Of a stretch of 5,300 nt of DNA, positions 1-5,300 are shown in pieces. The position numbers were made by a program, and so were the translations under genes. The stretch comes from Victivallales bacterium (GTDB lineage: Bacteria > Verrucomicrobiota > Lentisphaeria > Oligosphaerales > Oligosphaeraceae), in NCBI GenBank assembly GCA_017615955.1, contig JAFZZD010000762.1, positions 1-5,300 of the forward strand. Direction: 5' to 3'. Position 1 is the stretch's first letter. The number at the start of each line of letters is the position of its first letter. The notes below the pieces were generated by a model. It was not told the origin of the DNA. It saw only the letters and a list, made by a program, of their open reading frames with translations, and searched no databases.

Positions 1-19
1 ATTATTCATTGCCGCAGTG

Positions 20-40
20 GCCAGCGCGGGCCGCGCTGGC
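20..40 (-). terminator. GC-rich hairpin after the operon, possible terminator without a U-tract
   Basis: Bases 20-29 and 31-40 are exact reverse complements (gccagcgcgg / ccgcgctggc), so RNA could form a 9-bp almost all-GC stem with a 3-nt loop. It begins 15 nt after the kinase stop codon, where a terminator or 3'-end-protecting stem would be expected. On the minus strand the stem is followed by ccactgcggcaatgaataat, with no run of T, so it is not a textbook intrinsic terminator. It could be a U-tract-independent terminator, an mRNA-stabilising stem or an intergenic palindrome. Bases 1-19 hold nothing else I can support. Confidence 0.4.
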
Positions 41-55
41 TAGCTCCTTGTAGTC

Positions 56-2836
56 CTAGGGGAATTCAACCAGCATCATCTCTGTTTCACGGGTGCTCAT
101 AAGCTTGCCGCCAAAGATGACAAGGACGGGGATGACGTGTTTATATGTCATACTGAAGCGTCCTGTCACAGGCTCCAGAAGCGGATCTTTCTCTACTGGG
201 AACACTGGTGAATTGTCCAGCCATTGCCATTTTTGGCCACGCAGGTTAGCCCCGATGGTCACAGGGCAGTCCAAATCCTTCAGGCGTTCAATCACGGCCT
301 TTCTTAATGCCTCGTCATTGAGAACCGCTGGCCTAGCCCCCGCAATGCCGCAGAATGCGGCTGCGGAATAGCCGGCCATAGTCCCCCTGACAAGGATAAA
401 CTCCCTGCCTTGCACTGATATTTTGCCAACGATGCAAGGTCCATTGCCGCTTTTCCATAAATCCGCCCTGCCCTGCCATGCCTCCTCGCTGGTCCACTCA
501 AGAATCAAGTTCGGCAATGCATCGTCGGGGAGGTTGCAAATAACACTGTTTTCTGTGGAGCAAAGCGAGGTGAACGCCTCGCCCTTTGGCTTGGGGAGAT
601 TGGGCAGAGCCAGAGGCTGCTTGTCCGAAAAACGCAGCCAAGCGCCATTTTCATAGCGTGCTCCCAGAAAAGCTGGCCAACGAGGCAACTGCAATGCCTT
701 GTACACCTGCGCAATCTCCTCCAATGACCTGGACTCATACAACTGCGCCTTCAATGAGGCAGCAAGTTCCCGCGCCATATCATGCTTTACAACGGCATAA
801 TATGTACTAATCGCCGCAAAATGACGGCCATTGACCTGCGCGGTACGAAGCTCCACAGGAGGCATGGCATACTGCCTTTGGAAAAAGTCATCAGGCGTGG
901 GCGCCAGAACCACCCTGAAGCCAGCGCCAGGAATCCTCAGGACATCCCTGGCAACAATGGAGCGGCTTCCAACTCCCGTCTTGCCGAAGAAAACCACATT
1001 TCTCCCCCGCAAAACCACTTCAGACGAATCAGGCAAGGCTCCTGCAATCGTCAATTCGGCGCAATTGCCGTCCATGTCATATATCCCTAATTCGTTGGCA
1101 TTCCCTTCGTAAACAGTGTGAATGGCCTTGGGAACCGAACGCACTTCGGGGACAACGCCCGCCCAGCCACCTACAGCCGCATACTCCCATTCCGCCTCCG
1201 TCGGCGGTCGAACCGCATAGCCCTTCGGCAAAACATACGCGCTGCTCCAATGGGATGTCAATGTCTGGCAAAAGCGTATGATCTCATACCAGTTAAGCTG
1301 TGTGCAAGGCATGCTCTGTCCTTCGCCAGAGACGTAATCCACACCCAATACCTGATTGCACAGTTCGTTGCTGACTTCCCTGTCGAATATCCAATATGGA
1401 TATTCAATTACTTTCATTTTATTTTCGTTTAATGAATATAGGGGGGTAACAGGCTGCATATACCTGCCTGGTGGCATAAAGGCCATTCTGAACTGAATAT
1501 TGGTTCTATGCGCTGGATTCCTGAAATCCATGCCCAGACAAGGCGAATGAGTGACAGTTAATTTCTCGGCACTCCCATTGGCTGAATTCATTAGCCTATC
1601 CCGCACATTTTTGTCCAGGCATTTCGAACCAAGCGGGGACGATAGAAACCCCAGCATATTGGCCACGGAATTGAAGTCCTTGCCCTCCTGCGGCACTGCA
1701 TCTGCCGCCAATTGCCGCAGCTGCGCCTCAATCTCATCAACCTGATGATTGAATGCCTTGAACTTTCCCTTTTGCAGGGCTTTGTTCGCCTGATACAAGC
1801 GCCCTTCCAAGTCGCCCATCTGCTCCTTGTCAAGTTGCAAAGCCAGGCGCGGCAGCAGCGCAGTCATTTCCTTGCTCCTCGCTTCGCATTCCGCCTTTGC
1901 CTCGGCGCGGACGCGCCTCATGCGAGCGACTGCAAAGGATGCGCCATATCCAATGAACCCGACGCAGACCAGCAATGCAAGAGCCAATGCCAGGACTGTA
2001 TTCCTGTAGCGACTGGACAATGCCATTTTCGTGAGCACCTGCCTCCATCGGGATGTGTCCGCATTGCGCTTATTGGACATCAGCTCCAGACATTCGCCGC
2101 AGGAGTTCGCCCTCATATCAGGGTTGCGGTTGCATATTCTGGAGAGCGGCAGCACTATGCTGTACAAAGTGTCCGCAGGCAAGTCAGTAGGATAATGCGG
2201 ATATGCGTCAGGCTCCTCGCCTGTGACGGCGCAGTAGAAGGTCTTTCCCAGGGCATATATGTCACCCACTGGCGTCTTTGGCTGCTTTGCAGTGAGGAAT
2301 TCGGGAGGGATGAAGCCCAGGGAGCCTGCCACAGACATGGTCCTGGAATAGTCATTGAGCAGGTCTGGGTCTCCCAGCTTGACCTTGCCGTTCACATAGA
2401 AGATGTTGGCTGGCTTTATGTCACGATGCACCAGTCCCAGATTATGCAGCACAGCCATGCCGTTAAGAAGCTGCCTGTAAATGGCAAGCGCCTCGTCCAG
2501 CCGCAGACGGCCATTGCGCTGGAGGCGCAGCGCCAAGGTATCGGCCTGGTACTGCCCATCCACCTCCGATGCGTTGTCCGCCGCCTCCATAAGATAGAAG
2601 AGATGCCCGTCCTCCACGCCGAAATGCAGTATCTTCACCAGAATGTTACCGCATTCTGGCAATTCCGCATAGCGGCGCAATGCATCCAGCACCTTGTCAT
2701 CAGGAGAAACCGCATGGAACACCTTCAGGGCGACCTTTCTGCCCAGCGCATCCTTGGCGAGATACACCGTGCCGTATGCGCCAGTTCCGCACACGCAGAT
2801 TATGCGGCAGCCTGCAAATGTGTCCCCTTCCCGCAT
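56..2836 (-). CDS. Transmembrane Ser/Thr receptor kinase with FGE-like and two C-type-lectin-like domains (926 aa)
   Basis: Hanks-type kinase, about residues 8-250: glycine loop GTGAYGTVYLA (17-27), ATP lysine K38 in VALK, catalytic loop HRDIKPAN (137-144; D139, K141, N144), Mg-binding D156 in an unusual DPD in place of DFG, PPE (177-179), D192/G197 (DIYALG) and R242. One hydrophobic helix, about 280-303, probably puts the kinase in the cytoplasm and the rest outside the membrane; no signal peptide. About 305-380 is charged and coiled-coil-like. About 441-645 is an FGE/SUMF1-like domain (PPTEAEWEYAA 545-555; GIYDMDGNCAEL 584-595; GAGFRVV 637-643) lacking the catalytic cysteines. About 662-782 and 803-926 look like tandem C-type-lectin-like domains (VNGRHF..LGARYENGAWLRFSD and VQGREF..IGANLRGQKWQWLD). 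The start ATG abuts the sigma factor stop and has a strong ribosome site. Probable role: an extracytoplasmic ligand signals through the kinase to the sigma factor; the ligand is unknown. The kinase and FGE calls are secure; the lectin call is pattern-based. Confidence 0.92.
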   Translation of the reverse strand: MREGDTFAGCRIICVCGTGAYGTVYLAKDALGRKVALKVFHAVSPDDKVLDALRRYAELPECGNILVKILHFGVEDGHLFYLMEAADNASEVDGQYQADTLALRLQRNGRLRLDEALAIYRQLLNGMAVLHNLGLVHRDIKPANIFYVNGKVKLGDPDLLNDYSRTMSVAGSLGFIPPEFLTAKQPKTPVGDIYALGKTFYCAVTGEEPDAYPHYPTDLPADTLYSIVLPLSRICNRNPDMRANSCGECLELMSNKRNADTSRWRQVLTKMALSSRYRNTVLALALALLVCVGFIGYGASFAVARMRRVRAEAKAECEARSKEMTALLPRLALQLDKEQMGDLEGRLYQANKALQKGKFKAFNHQVDEIEAQLRQLAADAVPQEGKDFNSVANMLGFLSSPLGSKCLDKNVRDRLMNSANGSAEKLTVTHSPCLGMDFRNPAHRTNIQFRMAFMPPGRYMQPVTPLYSLNENKMKVIEYPYWIFDREVSNELCNQVLGVDYVSGEGQSMPCTQLNWYEIIRFCQTLTSHWSSAYVLPKGYAVRPPTEAEWEYAAVGGWAGVVPEVRSVPKAIHTVYEGNANELGIYDMDGNCAELTIAGALPDSSEVVLRGRNVVFFGKTGVGSRSIVARDVLRIPGAGFRVVLAPTPDDFFQRQYAMPPVELRTAQVNGRHFAAISTYYAVVKHDMARELAASLKAQLYESRSLEEIAQVYKALQLPRWPAFLGARYENGAWLRFSDKQPLALPNLPKPKGEAFTSLCSTENSVICNLPDDALPNLILEWTSEEAWQGRADLWKSGNGPCIVGKISVQGREFILVRGTMAGYSAAAFCGIAGARPAVLNDEALRKAVIERLKDLDCPVTIGANLRGQKWQWLDNSPVFPVEKDPLLEPVTGRFSMTYKHVIPVLVIFGGKLMSTRETEMMLVEFP
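1385..1405. repeat. Perfect inverted repeat in an AT-rich dip inside the kinase gene
   Basis: gaatatcca-ata-tggatattc: two 9-base arms around a 3-base centre. It lies in a stretch (1381-1440) with 13 G/C out of 60, far below the rest of the window. In the kinase gene it encodes EYPYWIF (residues 478-484) at the start of the FGE-like domain, a segment that normally contains an aromatic-rich strand in this family, so protein constraint alone may explain it. Seen directly; function not established. Confidence 0.55.
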
Positions 2837-3409
2837 TTACTCCTCATCCCGCTTCAGCCTTTCAACAATCGCCTTCATTTCCTTGACACCGCGGGACTTG
2901 GCAAGATACACCTGATTCACGCTCATGCCGAGAATGCGGGCCACTTCTTCTGGAGGGCGATTCTGCAATGCGTACATCTCGTATGCGATGTACTGCCTTT
3001 CGTCAAGCTCGTCCTTCAATTCGTCCAGCGCCATATTGAAGATGACGTTCTCATACTCCTCGTCCATCTTCCGCTGGATGTAGTCATCATCTGGGATTTG
3101 CTCAATTACAGAAATGTCAACGCCATCGCCGATGCGTCTGCGCAGTATGTCCTGCGCCTTGTGGCGGATTATGCCTTGAAGATATGTCCTGAAGCGCCCC
3201 AGTGTGCTATCGTATCTGGGCGTGGGGGCATCCTTCATCACGGCCAGCATGACATCCTGCCTCAAATCCTGCTTCTCATCGGGCAGCAGGCCGAAAAGGC
3301 CGCCGCAGAACAGAATCAGCGGGGAGTAGAAGTCCCAGAATCTCTTCCAGGACGCCTCGTCCCCCGCGTGTATTCCGCGCAGCAAAGATGCCCGTGTAGT
3401 ATATGCCAT
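2837..3409 (-). CDS. ECF-type sigma-70 family RNA polymerase sigma factor (190 aa)
   Basis: Directs core RNA polymerase to a dedicated promoter set in the cytoplasm. Only sigma2 and sigma4 are present, the normal ECF size. Sigma2 is about residues 5-92: TTRASLLRGIHAGDEASWKRF, then the region 2.2 helix with D48 L49 and Q51 (QDLRQDV), then a region 2.3/2.4 block RYDSTLGRFRTYL followed by GIIRHKAQDILRRR. Sigma4 is about 125-186: ELDERQYIAYEMYAL, then the helix-turn-helix PPEEVARILGMSVNQVYLAKSR, in which the VYLAKSR recognition-helix end is typical of ECFs from Planctomycetes and relatives. The start is the ATG at 3409; the frame is open further upstream to 3664, but that part overlaps the hydrolase gene and shows no sigma-like sequence. 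No good Shine-Dalgarno precedes this ATG, so translation is probably coupled to the hydrolase stop 2 bp upstream. No anti-sigma gene is visible; the adjoining kinase is the likely controller (inference). Confidence 0.93.
   Translation of the reverse strand: MAYTTRASLLRGIHAGDEASWKRFWDFYSPLILFCGGLFGLLPDEKQDLRQDVMLAVMKDAPTPRYDSTLGRFRTYLQGIIRHKAQDILRRRIGDGVDISVIEQIPDDDYIQRKMDEEYENVIFNMALDELKDELDERQYIAYEMYALQNRPPEEVARILGMSVNQVYLAKSRGVKEMKAIVERLKRDEE
2840..2845 (-). promoter_or_regulatory. Shine-Dalgarno for the receptor kinase, embedded in the end of the sigma factor gene
   Basis: The minus strand reads GAGGAG-TAA-ATG. The purine block forms the last two Glu codons of the sigma factor, TAA is its stop, and ATG starts the kinase. 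The spacing of 3 nt is short but plausible. This supports the start at 2836 and suggests termination-reinitiation coupling, giving roughly matched synthesis of the sigma factor and kinase. Confidence 0.75.
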
Positions 3410-3411
3410 GG

Positions 3412-5300
3412 TCAGACAGTCTCGAACACCAGCAGGGCATAGCCCGCAAAGTATGGCAAAGTCACCTGGCAATAGCCGTCCTTGCACTCCATCGGCAGAG
3501 CCTCGCCGTCTGGTGCGCTGAACACCTTGGTGACGGACTTGCCGTCCAGTCGCAGCGCAATCTCCGCGTTGCAGACCTCTGGCCTGTCCTCGATGGCGAT
3601 GGCATTGCCCCGCTTTTCCGGGCAGTAGGACATGAGATGCACCAGAGTGCAGCCATTCTGGCACTGGACGAATGCGCGCCCGAAACTGGGGAAATGCGCC
3701 AGCTTCAGCTTGGGTTCTGGATACAGGAAGTCAATTATGTTTGCCACCAGATCCTTGTGCTGACGAGGTGCCTTCGAGGCATAGCCATCGAATATGTTGG
3801 CCGCCAAGTAGATGACGCTGTCATTGCGCAGCAGGAATGGCACATCGGACTTGAAATGAGGCGCAATGTAGTAGTTTGGCCTCAGACCATCCCAGCCCTT
3901 GTTGCCGTAAGGCTGCACATAAAACATTTCAACCTTTGCGCCTTCGGAGGGCCTGACCTCCTGCCCATCGGCATACAATGACATGGGCATATCGGGGAAA
4001 CCTTGCGTGAATGTCCCTTCTGGCTGGTAAAAGACCTGGTTGAACTTGTAGGGTCCGATGTATGCGGCTGGCCAAAGTTCAGGCAAGGCAAAGGCATCAC
4101 CCGCCACATTCAAGCCAGATGTGCCTGTGGCGAACACCTTGCCGCCACGTGCGATGTGCTGGCGCACACGCTTTGCAATCTCATCGGTAAACGGCACATT
4201 GTCTGGGAAGATGAGCAACTTGTACTTGTCCCATGGGATGTATGTAGTCACCACGTCAAACTGCACCTTTAGTTCGGTCAGCATCCTGACTGTGGATTGC
4301 AGAATCTTGGACATGGGGGCACTTCCCTCTGGTCCACGCTGATAAACCACCGCGATGTCATTGTCCTTCCAGGCGCCGAAGGCCCACTTGTCATATTGGC
4401 GGACCTTGTCATAGACAGGCTTGATTGCATCCACCACAGGCTGCGGCCATTCGTAGCTGGGGTGTATATGGTCCGAAATGTCAGGTCGCATGCCATGCGC
4501 CAGGCCATAGAACATATCGTATTCCATGCCCTCCTGTGTGCGCAGACCGCCGAAGTCGCCCCAGGTATTGAAGCGCCCCGTCATGTTGAGTATTTGCTTG
4601 CCCTTTGCCATGGCTGGCATGTAGTGCGCCAGCACTGGCAGATATTCATAGCCCCAGCCACCTGTGGGCAGGCATTCCGCCTCGTAATGTGAGTCCAGTT
4701 GGTCCATGTCCTCAAAGGGTCTGCCATTGAAGAAGAACAGGGAATCTGGCTTGACGGCAGTAATCCCATCATGCAGATACCTGCACAAATCGTTTACGGA
4801 GCGTATGCTGAAGTCCCGCACGGCACGTTCATTCAACACATCCACGCCTTCCTTGCGCATCTTCTCCACGCACACTGGACAGACACAATCATTGGCCCCA
4901 AGGCAATCGAAGAAGAAGCCATCCACGGGATAATCCTTGGCTAACTCCAATGCCATGCCAAGGAGATGCTGCCTGTATTCTGCGGAATTATAGCAAATCT
5001 GATAGTAGAAGGGACTGGTATTGGGTATCTTCTCGGGAAACATTCTGACTGAACGCCAGGCGGGATGCTCCAGGATCTCCGTCTCGCTGAGGCTTCCATT
5101 GAAGTACACCGTAAGCTTGATGCCGTTGCGGTGCGCCTCCTCGCCCAGCTCCCTGATTAGGTCAAACTGCAGGCTGGGATGACGCTTGCCTATCTTTGTG
5201 TTGTAGTAGGCGTTACCTTGGTTGCACCTGGCATGGCATGTCAGGTAATCCACACCCAGGCTCTTGATCTGCGCAATGTACTTCTTTGCGGAGAAACGGC
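3412..5300 (-). CDS. Glycoside-hydrolase-like protein (GHL6 / beta-galactosidase trimerisation type), 5' end outside window
   Basis: Probable carbohydrate-active enzyme; substrate unknown. The frame stays open to the right edge (first complete codon at 5298), so the N-terminus is missing. The GTG at 5253 is not the start: it is the Val of an internal strand, LGVDYLTCHARC, followed by GNAYYNTKIGKRHP, which matches the conserved early barrel segment of GHL6/alpha-fucosidase-like enzymes. Counting that Val as residue 1: TIM-barrel part about 1-290, with a strand-end acid in DGFFFDC (D116, nucleophile candidate), a cysteine cluster C117/C123/C125/C128 (CxCxxC) and a second acid candidate near E191/E193 (YEAECLP). 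About 298-510 resembles the Rossmann-like beta-galactosidase trimerisation domain (DIAVVYQR; KLLIFPDNVPF; IARGGKVFATG). About 515-613 is a C-terminal beta domain ending ALLVFETV. Localisation cannot be judged without the N-terminus. The stop lies 2 bp before the sigma factor start, so the two are co-transcribed. Fold assignment is firm; catalytic residues are inferred. Confidence 0.88.
   Translation of the reverse strand, partial: RFSAKKYIAQIKSLGVDYLTCHARCNQGNAYYNTKIGKRHPSLQFDLIRELGEEAHRNGIKLTVYFNGSLSETEILEHPAWRSVRMFPEKIPNTSPFYYQICYNSAEYRQHLLGMALELAKDYPVDGFFFDCLGANDCVCPVCVEKMRKEGVDVLNERAVRDFSIRSVNDLCRYLHDGITAVKPDSLFFFNGRPFEDMDQLDSHYEAECLPTGGWGYEYLPVLAHYMPAMAKGKQILNMTGRFNTWGDFGGLRTQEGMEYDMFYGLAHGMRPDISDHIHPSYEWPQPVVDAIKPVYDKVRQYDKWAFGAWKDNDIAVVYQRGPEGSAPMSKILQSTVRMLTELKVQFDVVTTYIPWDKYKLLIFPDNVPFTDEIAKRVRQHIARGGKVFATGTSGLNVAGDAFALPELWPAAYIGPYKFNQVFYQPEGTFTQGFPDMPMSLYADGQEVRPSEGAKVEMFYVQPYGNKGWDGLRPNYYIAPHFKSDVPFLLRNDSVIYLAANIFDGYASKAPRQHKDLVANIIDFLYPEPKLKLAHFPSFGRAFVQCQNGCTLVHLMSYCPEKRGNAIAIEDRPEVCNAEIALRLDGKSVTKVFSAPDGEALPMECKDGYCQVTLPYFAGYALLVFETV

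Noticed and set aside
7..9. A minus-strand ATG that could start a next gene at the left edge
   Set aside because: Only three codons are visible and no convincing Shine-Dalgarno precedes it.
93..1432. Several short plus-strand open frames of 60-105 codons
   Set aside because: All overlap the receptor kinase gene, show no conserved motifs and have mutually overlapping alternatives, as expected for chance frames.
56..1516. Variable protein of a diversity-generating retroelement, since those also use C-type-lectin/FGE folds
   Set aside because: No reverse transcriptase, template repeat or near-identical second copy of the 3' end is present in the window, and the domain order differs from the usual terminal variable region.
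1712..3442. A 576-codon open frame on the plus strand opposite the kinase and sigma factor genes
   Set aside because: It is in exact codon register with the genes on the other strand, so it stays open merely because they avoid TTA, CTA and TCA codons. Its translation shows no recognisable domain, whereas the minus-strand genes are rich in conserved motifs.
3410..3664. An 85-residue N-terminal extension of the sigma factor
   Set aside because: The extension is Arg/Gly-rich, out-of-frame translation of the hydrolase 3' end. The sigma domain begins right after the ATG at 3409, and 190 residues is the usual ECF length.
3403..3981. A 192-codon plus-strand open frame opposite the hydrolase gene
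   Set aside because: It is the same codon-register mirror of a well-supported minus-strand gene, with no domain signal of its own.
5251..5253. GTG as the start of the hydrolase gene
   Set aside because: The frame continues upstream as RFSAKKYIAQIKSLG, which fits the helix before the first conserved barrel strand, so the true start is outside the window.

Overview
All 5300 bases are occupied by one tightly packed, leftward-transcribed (minus-strand) gene cluster. Read 5' to 3' on the minus strand it encodes: (1) a glycoside-hydrolase-like protein whose 5' end lies beyond the right edge of the window; (2) a 190-residue ECF-type RNA polymerase sigma factor; and (3) a 926-residue membrane receptor kinase. 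The gaps are 2 bp and 0 bp, so this is almost certainly one transcription unit. The only non-coding DNA is bases 1-55, which hold a GC-rich hairpin just after the last stop codon. No tRNA, rRNA, CRISPR array, insertion sequence or promoter is visible; the promoter is presumably upstream of the right edge.

The organism is most likely a member of the Planctomycetes-Verrucomicrobia-Lentisphaerae superphylum, with Lentisphaerae (Victivallales-like) or Kiritimatiellae as my first guess. The reasons are an ECF sigma factor of the type common in that group, its pairing with a Hanks-type Ser/Thr kinase, fusion of the kinase to an FGE/SUMF1-like domain, a GHL6-type sugar-hydrolase neighbour, and a mid-50s % GC appearance. 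This is inference from gene content; I could not run a taxonomic search.

Layout: right edge to 3412, glycoside-hydrolase-like barrel, beta-galactosidase-trimerisation-like domain and C-terminal beta domain; 3409-2837, sigma factor (sigma2 and sigma4); 2836-56, kinase, transmembrane helix, coiled coil, degenerate FGE-like domain and two C-type-lectin-like domains; 55-1, hairpin.

The most interesting point is the architecture of the last gene. A cytoplasmic kinase is joined through one membrane helix to an extracytoplasmic part made of three domains that all appear to belong to the C-type-lectin fold superfamily (one FGE-like and two lectin-like, the latter apparently a tandem duplication). 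With the sigma factor directly upstream and a probable sugar-cleaving enzyme in the same operon, a reasonable hypothesis is a one-piece carbohydrate- or glycoprotein-sensing receptor kinase that controls its partner sigma factor. The proteins are recognised from motifs; the signalling connection is inferred.
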